Positions 20,201 through 29,862 of a DNA stretch of 29,975 bases are shown piece by piece. The first letter of the stretch is position 1; each line of letters opens with the position of its first letter. The notes under the pieces are model-generated. The model ran no database searches and was not told where the DNA came from. It was given only the letters and a program-made list of their open reading frames with translations. The translations under genes and the position numbers were made by a program. The stretch is from Isoetes engelmannii (taxonomy: Eukaryota > Streptophyta > Lycopodiopsida > Isoetales > Isoetaceae), in the NCBI GenBank assembly GCA_011763485.2, contig JAANSK020318150.1:1-29975 (forward strand), written 5' to 3'.

Positions 20201-23200
20201 CTTTAGCTTGAAGGCATGTAAACGTGGGTCATCAGTTTGGTATCAGTATTTTCCCAGCATAACTATATGAAGGAGCTTCTTCACAAGTTTAGCATGGCTT
20301 TGAAGTAGGTATAAAACTGCCCTTGAACATTTCAAGTCTTCACCAACAAGAAATCCGTCGGAGCTCTTATTTACCTGAATATTAGAGGCTCTTATTTACA
20401 CATATCAGATTCAAAGCAAAGCCATGCAAGGGTTCTTGCTCATTTGAAAGGTTCACAAACAGATGGCTTCGGTAGCACGTCAGAAATTACTTTAGAAACA
20501 ATGGAATAATTACTTGCCTTGGAGTCAATCTGGATGAGTAAGAAACAAGATACTATCTTGTTGAGTACCAAAGATGCTGAGAACAAAACGCTCTCAAGTG
20601 GTGTGGCTAAAGCTATGCGGCTAATCACATTTCTCAGACATACGTATTCGCCTATGCAAGTTGTTATGATCAGCCCACAGTTGAGCTTGCAATATGTTCC
20701 ATGCATGGACCGATCATTCAGACACACATTTGCATTTTGTGAGGGAATACATATGCATCTTCAAACAGGGACCAGCTTGCTAATTTTTTCAACAAACAAT
20801 TAACAGGCACGCCTTTCTTACAATTCAAAGAATAGTTGGTGCTAGAAACTTATGAAGAGACAGATCATGGTAAGCAAATGTGAAATTTTGCTTCCTCTTT
20901 CCCTCTTAAATTTGCCCTATAAGCAGAAAAAGTTGATGACACAGACTTATAAAATGGCTTTGAAATGTCTGCTTCCTCTTTTTCCCTCCGTAGTTATATC
21001 TGGTCGATCAGGTGCATTACTTCAGTGTATATACTGTTTTTCATGATTTGACAATTGATGTTAGCAGTTCCCACAGTTTCCCATTGAGAAGCAGACACCT
21101 GAATCTTCAAAGAGATGCACGTTTTTTGCAGGCAACCAAGAAAAACAAAGAGGATAGTGCAATGTAATATAAACAATTAACAAATACATAGTCCTAGAAC
21201 AAGCAAGCCAGAACTTGGTTAAAGCATGCTGGCGTTTTTCCAGAATGTTGGCAAAGAAGAAGACCCAAACATACACAAGCATGCTAATAGATATGCACCT
21301 TCTCATTCCGAAGTACAGTCTCTACACCAACAGGCATGATAACTTTTGCTCCAAGTGGGAAGGCCTGGGGGAAGACATATCAGCATAGTAAAGAGTGGAA
21401 TATTGTACTGTTAATGTCCATCGTGAATCTACCTGTGCCTTCTGATCTGGAACCACGGGAGCTCTATTCTGACCAGTACTCACCCCCTCGTGCATTTCTA
21501 CTCCAATAAAACTTGGCTAGACATACATGAGATTTTAATTGTTAAGACGAAGAAACTAAGCCTTCAGATGAAGGTTGATTGATTATTATATAACAAGCCC
21601 ACCTTGTGTGAAACCGTGTTGTGACTAGGAACAACAGCCTGTTTCAAACTAAAATCAGTAATACAAGTCAAATAACACCTAACATATGCAGTCCAAGGAT
21701 ACCTTAGAATGAGCTTCAGTGCTGATGGCAGGATCAGAAAAAGCTTTGGAAGGAAGTTTTAAAGGTTTCCTCTCAATCTCCTCAATCCTTGAAGGAGGCT
21801 TCACGTGATGCTGGGAATGCCATTTTTTGTCTAACCTGGAAAATATATACACTCAAAAAGATTTAATAGTCAGCATTTTTCACTTCATTCCACGCAAATT
21901 TATTAAAGCTTTGACGATTACACACAAATAGCAATTGCATTGCGCTTTCCCAAAAAAAAAGAAAGAACAGACATTATACCATTAACAGCACAACCACCCC
22001 TGAGGCTTATACAACAGGATGAAAGCCACGTATTACAGACAGGATAATCTTCCAAAGTTCGTGAAAGATACCATGCACTCTTAAAAAGATGTCACGCATG
22101 CACTTTTAACCCGTCATATCATCGTTGTAGCTGCTGCTTTTTTTTGCAAACTTAGAATGTTCCTAAGAATTCACTTTGTCAAACGACGGTGTAATCCTTG
22201 GCTGTGAACCCCTTGAATTCATCCTCTACTAAGGTCACTAGGATAAAAACAGTCCTAACACACCTACACTTCTCACAAATGCTATAGAAGGCAGGTTAGC
22301 ACTTAGCAGGCACTATGTTTCTTAGACACCAAAAAACTATTAGTGAATTTTTCAAAGATTGATAGCGTCACTATGAGCATCATGATGCGAAAAGTGGAAT
22401 TGTAGATGTACCTTGCAAAAGAAAAGAGACTTAGATTGCCTTCCAGAGTCGTAAAAAGAAAAACGGGACATGAAGGCAAGTTTTTTGATACTACTCCATC
22501 ACTTGAGACCACAACCCCAAGCCCCACAGTCTGATCAATACACATTCCAGTTATAGCATTATCATCTAGGTTCACTGCAAAAGTATGGATATTTGATTAG
22601 CACAATCATTATGTAAATTTGGGGCACGAAAAATACTTAAGGAGCATATCATCCACATCATATACTAATCTACTCAGCATCAGTATCAAGTACAGTTGTC
22701 TTTGGAAAACTAATGCAATTGATCCAAGAAAGTTTCACATGCTAATCCATCCAGAGGCTTTTAGCTTAACCTCTGATTTTTGTTCACTAACAGATATGTA
22801 TAACATACTCGTGTACAATTTCATAACCATAGGAGATAAAATTAAGGCCCATGGATTATAGGGACACTCATTGACCGTACATGGTCGAGACCAAATAAGA
22901 ACACAACAATAACCCCCAGAAAGAAAATATATACCTAGGTCGGTGCATATCTTTTTGATCATTTAGTCTCCTTATTTTGGTCAAGATAGAATTTGTAACC
23001 TTTGTTATAGGCCATGCTTGTGCAAGGAGGGTATGACATGATACTCCTAACAAAAACTAACTTCTGCTATATGTGTAATCTCTAACAGTTGCCCACCCTT
23101 TCTTACTTCCTTGCTTTACTAATTAAGATAATTCATGTACTTTACCCTATGATCCTACTTGGATAGCCTCACAGAAAAGCAAATGCCAAAACCCCACCAG

Positions 23201-26200
23201 GAACCAAAAGGATAAATGAACATATAAAGTACCAGGAAAAGCAACCTGAGGACCTGACTCCTCAGCAATTTCAAGTTGAAGTTCTTTTATTTTCTCTAAA
23301 CTAGCATCTTGCTCCCAGTTCAGAAAGACAAAATAGTCATCGATGCTTCTTCTGCAAACAGCAATAACTATTTCCCTGAAGAAAAGAAATGATAATTAAA
23401 AGGAAAAAAAAAAAAAAAAAAAAACTAAAAAGCAAATAACCACAAAATTCTACCAATTTTATACTTGTAACAAACAACAAACAACAAAAAAAAAAAGGGA
23501 AAAGCCCTTCCTTCCTTCCTTCCTTCTGGACTGCTATTTTCCATTACCTTTTTTTATTTTGACCTATAGCCTATATGTACAAACCTAGGCCCAACATACC
23601 AGGAAGCAAATAAGCTTGCAAGCATGTAAGGCCCACTAGCATTTGGAAGAACGGAAGATGAAACTGCACGAAATAGCTCTGTAAAAATGACTCCCTTTTG
23701 TTCAGAGTTTTTCTGTAAACAAATTTACCGCCTCAGTAAAAAACAAAAGATGAAGATCTGTAGTTACATTGCTGTGAAATATACTAGAATACAGAAAAAT
23801 CACAGCCAGCAGCCCCACTGACATGCAACAGGTGTATGTATTTGGGATACCTTATAAGCAGCCCGCAAACTTTATGGTATTTTTGGCTTCATAAGGCCTT
23901 TGATTCATCTGAAACTTGATCGGCAATCACAGGCTAGCAGCATATATCCCAAACAAGGAAATGCCAAATTGGTAAAGCAAGGGTCAGCATATAAAGCTTA
24001 AATATGTGTTCGCCTTTGGCATATGAAACAGGGGGGCTGTCAACATGGATACCTAAAAAATTTATGCAGCAAGGAAAAAAACTGGATATCTACTCAAAGA
24101 TGTCCAGGTATGCAGCTTATAAACTTCTTTCAGCAGTTAGGAATGACCACTTAACTCATGGAGAAAAAACACAAGCAGATAATCCCAGCCAGCTGTATTT
24201 AATATATTGAAAACAAAGCTCCTTTATCCTAGCAAAGCTGTTGTAGATGGCATATTCGTAAAGCCAAATAAAAAATGATGAACTAAAAAACTGAGTATCA
24301 CTCCATCCTATGATAAATGCAGATTATCTGCACTTCAAGAAATAATGGATTCCCGCCCGTGATCATGATCCTTAGGTCCTTTCCTTGCTGTGGCCACCTT
24401 CAAATAACTCTTTAGGTTCAAGGTAAACCACCACCTTCAGAAGATTCATTTGGAATGTTGGCAATCTCATCCTTTAAAGAACTGTTTGTTCAAGGTAAAA
24501 CACTTTTTGACTGAGCTTCACGCAATTCATTTCAAATGGTGAAATGTCAAACGAAATCAATACTTCAAGAACTGTCTGGGAATTGAACCCAGGGTTGAGA
24601 CAATTATAAGATGAAATTGTGCAGGATTCTAATTTTCTTTGTTCCTTAGAGAAATTGAAACAGAAGAAGCTGTTAGGAACTGAGGATGGATCAGCCTGGT
24701 ATCACACTTAGATGCATCATGGTAAATCTGCAATCCACCTTTGAAAAAGTAGCATGGTGGTTGTCAGCTTGATTATGTACATTATGCAAGTCATCATGTG
24801 TATGCCTAACCAGATAATTCTTCAGTTCTTAATTCAAAGCTTGATCAAAAAGCATTCCCAACAAAAGCCATATTCACAAGATTGCTCATAGCATTAAATA
24901 AAAATAGAAACAGCATGAACGTCACTTACATCAGCCAAGGGCCCAGCGGTAGAAGAAAGAACGAAGAAAGGACACTCAAATTCTTCTTTATCTTGATTTT
25001 CTTGTGCAAAGCAAACGAGCATCCTTTTCACATCCAGCCATTGTATAGAATCAACTGCAAACATGAGCGTGCCCAAATTCGTCAAGAGCCCCATAAAACC
25101 AAAGTCAAACGCTGATGTACCCTTTAAATTGCAATCATCTAAGTGAGGAAATGAATTTGGTAGCTTGATGTCAAAGCTCAAACTGGTACATTTCTCTCTC
25201 AACGATAAAGTAAAACCTTGTACATAGGCAATATATTTGCCATCTGCACTCCAAGAAACTGCAACACAATCACAACCTGCCTTTAGAAAACACGGAACAA
25301 GGCATTGTAGACTTTGGATCAATACATGGAAATGAGAGATATGTACAACAGAATAGAAGCACCAAATAGAAACACTCTAGCTAGGAAGCAAATAACTGAG
25401 CTAATGATGCATAACTATCATAGATACGGAACACAGTGACGGAAAACGATACGGGTACCTAAATTTCTGAAAACGGACACGGAAACGGATAACATGGGAA
25501 TATATACTCCCTAAAATTTTATACAATAATTACTCTCTGAAAAAAAATCAAAATTTCAGAAAAAATAGAATCAAACTCGAAAATATCATTTCTTTCTTAA
25601 AACATTTAGACATTTCCTTAAACGGTTAAGTTACCTTGAATGGTACTATATTAGACATTTCCTAAAATGTTGTTCAGAACTTGAAAATAGGTTGATAATA
25701 GGTCTCTGGTTTATGTTTTGTAACATTGAACTTTTTTTGTTACCAACAACAGCCATGTTTCTGACGAACGGCCAGACAACAGCCGTTTTCTGCATCACAT
25801 GAATTTGACCACGGGTGTCTGTGTTCTCCGTTTTACACAGCCAACCGTCTATGTTCCGTAACCATGGTTACTATGGCTTATATAGCGTGTCAGCAACAAG
25901 TGATGGCTCAGCAGTGTATGTCTTCATACACATCGGCATAGTTCTAACGCCCTTCCTGATGACTAACACTGCTGAAAGGTAAAACCTCTTGAAGACTGAA
26001 GCATGTAGAGTAGACTCAGCCACAGTAGAAGCACCATTCTTGTGTTTCTGAATTTGTAATCCTTGATACAAAAGTGCAAACGTGACTCCTGTGACTGTGA
26101 AGTATACTGAAGCACATGAAACTGTTCTGGAATTTGGATAAAAAACTCCTTAACAGCTTCCTATCAGCCTGATATGCATGAAACTGACCTGCTGGCATTA

Positions 26201-28425
26201 ACGACCATCTCTCATCGATACCAGAGCTAGAAAGCAGTGTTTGCGTGTCACATGCATCAATGGTAAGTGATACCTGGTTCCTGAAATGCAGACAACTAAT
26301 CGACCTTTAACAGCTTGGTTGATCATTCAATAGAAGTGTATGATGTGTATGCGAAGCACTTAGCCACATTACTAATACCCTTCATTGTCTAATGATGTGA
26401 ACAGCCAATGAGACATGTAAACATAGAGAAGGAGGCAAATCCAATTCATGTCTACTAACATTGGCTAGAATGTAATTTTAATCATCTATGTTTGCATGAA
26501 CATCTACCCAAGGAAAGTCCAAAGTCAAGTGTGCTTCTGTGAGATCAACAGCAGCCAAATCATTCCCAAAACTTGGGAATGCAATTTCCTTCCACAAATT
26601 TATGGATAGATGCTGACCATTTATGAGTGAAAGAAAATTCTTTTTCATATTTGTTTGAATCTGTAGCATGTCCATTGTAGCAAGATTCCCAATCTGCATT
26701 AAATATGACAAGTGAGATGCAAATGACCAAATATCAGCAACCTTACGTTGCAAATTTGCCCTCTCCCTCATCTCTGTTTTGTGCAACCTCATCCCAAGGC
26801 TCCCTGATCGAAGGAAAATGGGCAACACCTAGATCATCAATACTAACAGCTAAACAAGGCAACTCGAATTGATAGTCTATAAAGCTTTCAGTATCCCCTA
26901 CAATTAAACCTTCAAAACTATGATCTGACCCTTTGAGGATCTGATATATATTTTGATCATCAACCTCACAAGAATTAAAATTTAGTAAAGTAGGATGTAA
27001 ATCAAGATCTAACAAGTCAGAAATACCACGGAGCGAATGAAGACTCTCAGTGACAGCGAATGTGGTAGATTTCTCTATGTCCCTCTGCTTGGTAGACCTG
27101 CGACCTCCAATAGGAGGTAACACTTCAGATTTGTCCACTGACATCTCCTCTGCTGCACATGAGCTAACTCTAGGTCATGGCTCTGTCCAAATGGATAATC
27201 CCACAACTCCTCGGCGGTAAGAAATGATCTTTGCAAAACCCTTGAATGTAAAAGTATCATCGATGGTGAAAATGATAGATTTGAAAACTGTAGCATTTTT
27301 GTCAAGAGTAAAATCTGAAGCATTCTGCCCTCTTACCACATGGCAGAATCCTTGTGAAATTAATGACCAGGTCATGTGAAATCTCCATTTTTCATACTTA
27401 TGAATGGTTAAAAACTTAGCTTTCAGAAGAGCTATAACCTGAGAAGATGGAAAAAAGGCTATAACATACATCAGAAGTCTAAACACCGTAGGGATGGTTA
27501 GTGCAAAGAATGTCAGAATTTAGAACTCTGTAGTATATACAGTGGCATACAACAGAGCAGCACAACTGGATTGGTGATATTGACCTAAACATAAATTCTC
27601 ATGTCATGTTTTCGTGTACCAGTGTTTCTAAGTAAGTTTTATTCTGTCCAAACATAATCTCAAAGGATTTTCTTGCACCTGCCAGAACATTGCTGGAAAT
27701 TACTTCTAGTTGGCCCCCAAGTCTTCCTACGGAACAGGTCCCTTCACTTGTCAGAGCCAGGTAAGTGCCATCATCAGCCGGACACCATCTAAAGTCCTTC
27801 ATGAAATTTTTGCTCCCAAGTGACTGCACTTCTGCAGGAACTACGTTGACCTGCCAAACACTGCCAGGGTCAAATATTTATATATAAAGAAATCTGCATG
27901 TCTAAGAGCTGTGGAAGTTCACTCGCCTCATTGACAAGCGCAGCCGTATCGTATAGCCTTACTTCCGAACCAGCACACACAGCTAAACCCAAGTCGTCAC
28001 AAGACAATGCCAAAATGCGTACATTTGGCAAAGTGACTTTCAATAAGGATTTTTCATGCACAGCATTCTTGGGATACTTTTCCAACTCTTGCGAAAGCTT
28101 GACAAGTTCAGAAGTTCTTATAACGCTAAAACCTGATACAGAATTATCACACAGAGTCTTAAGCACTGCTAAGGATCATGTAAATTGAAACATACAACAA
28201 CTAATATTTCCAGCTCATGCGATAGCGGGAAAAAGCTTGAAGGACAACATAAATAAATTTACCTTCTGGGTGTGCGAAAAAAGTGAGCCCAAAGCGATTG
28301 GAGACAGCTAGAGCTCTAGCAGGAGTATACTGGTTGGAATCTGGGGAAAAAAGAGAAATATCGGCACCAACTCTCTGAAAAAAGAGATCGCAGGCCTCCG
28401 GAGGGCCTGCTTCTACCACCTCCAT
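14791..28425 (-). CDS. NUP214: NUP214-type FG nucleoporin (Arabidopsis LNO1 orthologue), 20 coding exons
   Basis: Cytoplasmic-side nuclear-pore subunit. In the family, the propeller docks the DEAD-box mRNA-export helicase DBP5/LOS4 and the coiled coil anchors it in the NUP88/NUP62 assembly. The start is ATG 28425. Coding exons (minus): 28425–28263, 28168–27923, 27831–27679, 25276–24930, 23712–23600, 23375–23233, 22574–22412, 21835–21703, 21638–21603, 21516–21433, 21364–21299, 19101–18976, 18596–18450, 18197–18140, 17765–17587, 17508–17393, 17276–16967, 16898–16640, 16556–15060, 14987–14791. All junctions are GT–AG and all phases agree. The sum is 4,536 nt, or 1,511 residues, somewhat shorter than the Arabidopsis protein as I recall it. 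Softest points are the exon 15 acceptor and whether intron 11 hides a small exon. Confidence 0.9.
15061..15114 (-). repeat. In-frame 27-bp tandem repeat in NUP214 exon 19
   Basis: 15061–15087 and 15088–15114 differ by one base and each encode GGGFANAAT. The repeat ends at the exon 19 donor. Copy-number change would alter the protein by nine residues without a frameshift. Confidence 0.9.
17393..19101 (-). other. NUP214: NUP214 exons 12–16: coiled-coil region
   Basis: About residues 550–758. A charged, Leu-rich helical stretch includes DADFLLDLNE, VADEIDELM, NLESFEKKLSATL, HHEIADLHDQSL, SNHLWLLACKIHHEVD, KLQPEMELKRKNVLRAEQ and ILKERIAELENHFHVLEL. The sequence around KLQPEME-KR and IAELE-HF-LEL resembles the plant NUP214 segment that precedes the FG region. 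In the family this part assembles with NUP88 and NUP62. Confidence 0.85.
19860..20235 (-). mobile_element. Ty1/copia fossil fragment, reverse-transcriptase start
   Basis: On the minus strand the conserved opening of copia reverse transcriptase is recognisable, with a run matching the NSDGT / RLVAKGFAQ signature near 20015–20085. Weaker similarity continues to about 19870. It is broken, with several interruptions, and has no identifiable LTRs. It is an old insertion inside NUP214 intron 11. Confidence 0.7.
20240..20870 (+). mobile_element. Ty1/copia fossil fragment, RNase H end of pol
   Basis: On the plus strand the end of copia pol is recognisable: an SKKQDTI–LST motif of RNase H near 20530–20570, an ALSSGVAKAM-like stretch after it, and a KQLTGTPF tail near 20795–20815. 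It is broken, with several interruptions. Its orientation is opposite to the adjoining reverse-transcriptase fragment, so the element was inverted in part or two elements lie back to back. Confidence 0.7.
21299..21835 (-). other. NUP214: NUP214 exons 8–11: short linker exons
   Basis: Four small exons of 133, 36, 84 and 66 nt, ending in phase 0, encode a polar Lys/Pro/Ser-rich linker (about residues 444–549) with no fold I can name. Symmetric phase-0 exons 9, 10 and 11 could each be skipped without breaking the frame, so alternative splicing here would be tolerated. Confidence 0.75.
23404..23525. repeat. Intronic simple repeats: poly(A) and (CCTT)5
   Basis: A run of 21 A at 23404–23424 and five CCTT units at 23506–23525, both inside NUP214 intron 5 (23599–23376). 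They are potential length-variable markers. Confidence 0.9.
25425..25860. mobile_element. MITE-like element with short terminal inverted repeats
   Basis: The left end TACGGAACACAG (25425–25436) and the inverted right end TACGGAACATAG (25860–25849) match at 11 of 12 bases. The 436-bp interior is A/T-rich and non-coding, with repeated ACGGAAACGG / CGTTTT words just inside both ends. I cannot see a clear target-site duplication. The class (hAT, CACTA or other) is undetermined. Confidence 0.45.
26478..27486 (-). pseudogene. Unidentified coding-like block inside NUP214 intron 3
   Basis: Four overlapping minus-strand frames, largest at 27144–26743 (133 codons) and 26828–26478 (116 codons), have ordinary protein composition: hydrophobic patches, few low-complexity runs, and stretches such as SFEGLIVGDTESFIDY and LPCLAVSIDDLGVAHF. 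It looks like one broken protein-coding sequence inserted in the intron, in the same orientation as the host gene. I recognise no family. It shows no NUP214 propeller similarity, and the flanking exons splice in phase without it. A captured host gene fragment or an element gene are both possible. Confidence 0.4.
28163..28170 (-). promoter_or_regulatory. NAGNAG tandem splice acceptor, NUP214 exon 2
   Basis: The intron 1 acceptor reads TTAGCAG on the minus strand. Splicing after the first AG starts exon 2 at 28168, and after the second at 28165. Both keep the frame and differ by one residue (Ala included or not), so either isoform would be functional. Confidence 0.7.
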
Positions 28426-28512
28426 AGCCAACACCTCCTCGGCGCTTGTCTCTCTTCTCCCCTCCAAAATTCACAAGACGAGGATATGACGTGGCATCGG
28501 ATATCTCCTCTA
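28426..28512 (-). promoter_or_regulatory. NUP214 proximal 5' region with ACGT-core site
   Basis: 87 bp separate the ATG from the inverted-repeat element. It includes TGACGTGGCA (28487–28496, plus strand), an ACGT-core sequence of the kind bound by plant bZIP factors. The ATG has G at -3 and +4, a good plant context. The transcription start probably lies within or very near the adjacent element. Function is inferred from sequence only. Confidence 0.35.
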
Positions 28513-29443
28513 GGGAAAAACTGTAAAATGCGTTATGTTTTGCTAAAATTGTCCAAAATTGCGTTATGTTTTTGCTAAAATTGTCCAAAATTTTTCAATG
28601 ACCCAAACGAGAATATGCTCTTCAGATGTATGATACCTTTCCTTATCGTCCTGGGCCTCGGCATTTAGGCCCAGGTTTTGATCCGAGCCCTGTGATCAGC
28701 GATGCTATACCCAGTAACATTGCTGTCCGCAGTTGTTATGGATGTTATGAAATTTCGAAGGATGTTATGACCATAACATTCTATAATCCTGCCACGTGTT
28801 TCTTAGACCAGATTGCTCTTCCTGCCCCTGCTTCTCCGGTGCCCCTGCTTCTCACGAGCAGATCATATTGCCTCTACACTGCCTTACCGATTGAACGAAA
28901 GATTGAACACTCTATCTTTGAGGTTTGTTGCAGGGATTTAGGCCGATAAGATTGAATACTCTATCTTTGCTCTGTCATCGGAGTCCAGCAAACCCAGAAA
29001 CTGCTCCAGACTTCTGCACCACACATGGGCCTGATCGACCACGCCACAAGTGTATTTATGTTCTATCATGATGGGATATTGTAAATAGTCGTTTCGAGCT
29101 CAAACAGCTCAAATTTCACCCAATCGAGAGTAACAGAGTTGCCAGAATAGCCGTAGCAGAAGAGTTCGATCTGACGATTGAGGCCTGAGCAGGCCGCTGT
29201 GTCTTCTTCAGCTCAGTGGTTGTGGGATTGTACCCGGCCAGCGGGCTTCTGCGCCACACAAGAGGGCTTCCAGAACCAGAAAAAAATACGATGGTGAGAT
29301 TTTCGTGGTAGGCTCTATACATTACCTTGGTCGCCTTGATCAGTATCACACAGTGGCGATGTAGCCAAAAGCCATTCCACCGCTCTTGTAAATGCAGAAA
29401 ATGCTCTTCTTCCTAAATGCCTCTGCCCAGAAACGTTAAGGCT

Positions 29444-29640
29444 GATAACGTCCTGCGTAGAGGCGTTATGGCCCATCCGAAATGGCCTCGGCACGGCCTC
29501 GGCATTTCCTGGCCACATGGCCACCTCGGCCATTTCTTCTGGGACATAACGCCTCTAACGTACGGCCTCGGCATTTCCTGGCCACATGGCCACCTCGACC
29601 ATTTCTTCTGGGCCATAACGCCTCTGCACATGACGTTATC
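29444..29640. repeat. Nested palindrome enclosing 69-bp tandem repeats
   Basis: Outer arms 29444–29475 and 29609–29640 are inverted repeats matching at 29 of 32 bases (GATAACGTC..AGAGGCGTTATGGCCCA), and pairing appears to extend inward. Between them two 69-bp units (about 29493–29561 and 29562–29630, the second overlapping the right arm) share CGGCCTCGGCATTTCCTGG and CACATGGCCACCTC. It is G/C-rich and lies inside the 1.43-kb element. It could extrude as a cruciform or fold as a long RNA hairpin. Confidence 0.8.
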
Positions 29641-29741
29641 TAGCCATCGAATCTAAGATCACCTGAAGCGGAGTTCGAAATCATAAGTTATGTGATTTCT
29701 AATACACACAAAATTTGTATGAATTTAGGAAGGATTTAAAA

Positions 29742-29862
29742 GAGCATAACTTAAAATTTTGGACTCCAATTCCAGTGATCTTAACTTTAATGGAAAGATC
29801 TCATCCTCCTTTACAATGTGTCTGAAGAACATATTTCCATTTGGATCATCGCAAAAATGTTA
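29742..29862. repeat. Dispersed repeat, sibling of 6111–6235
   Basis: Second copy of the A/T-rich repeat block described at 6111–6235, same orientation. It lies inside the right part of the inverted-repeat element, so this element and the repeats near 6 kb share sequence. Confidence 0.6.

Larger units (their letters stand above)
19102..21298. other. NUP214 intron 11 with retroelement insertion
   Basis: 2,197-bp intron between phase-0 exons 11 and 12. Its centre holds the copia fragments listed separately. The flanks (19102–19850 and 20900–21298) contain no further exon I could confirm, although a small phase-0 exon could be missed. A minus-strand frame at 19676–19461 has protein-like composition but no recognised domain. 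Confidence 0.6.
25277..27678. other. NUP214 intron 3 with foreign inserts
   Basis: 2,402 bp between the GTGCAAG donor at 27678 and the CAG acceptor ending at 25277. It contains a MITE-like element (25425–25860) and about 1 kb of coding-like sequence (26478–27486), both listed separately. The remainder is A/T-rich with no recognisable feature. Confidence 0.75.
22412..28425 (-). other. NUP214: NUP214 exons 1–7: N-terminal beta-propeller
   Basis: Encodes about residues 1–443. Blade-like strands are visible as FFQRVGADISLF, RILALSCDDLGLAVCAGSEVRLYD, KDFRWCPADDGTYLALT, CVAVSWSADGKYIAYVQG, GPYMLASLFASWEIVIAVCRR, and finally NAITGMCID followed by CPVFLFTTLEGNLSLF. The order and wording match the seven-bladed domain of plant NUP214, in particular GPYLL-xS and the GLCID–LF-x-LT-xDGKL ending. 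This is the domain that binds DBP5 in the family. Intron 3 (27678–25277, 2.4 kb) interrupts it and carries foreign DNA. Confidence 0.88.

Noticed and set aside
27832-27926. A GC–AG intron between NUP214 exons 2 and 3
   Set aside because: GAG|GCGAGT looked like a GC donor, but an ordinary GT donor three bases on (27922) joins in phase with the acceptor before 27831, so the rarer intron type is not needed.
28426-28467. Extending NUP214 to a start at 28467
   Set aside because: The frame is open to 28467, but the codon there is TTG. The first ATG in frame is at 28425 and has good context.
29315-29656. Overlapping frames encoding repeated WPCGQEMPRP-like peptides
   Set aside because: They are translations of the 69-bp tandem repeat and palindrome on both strands, not a gene.
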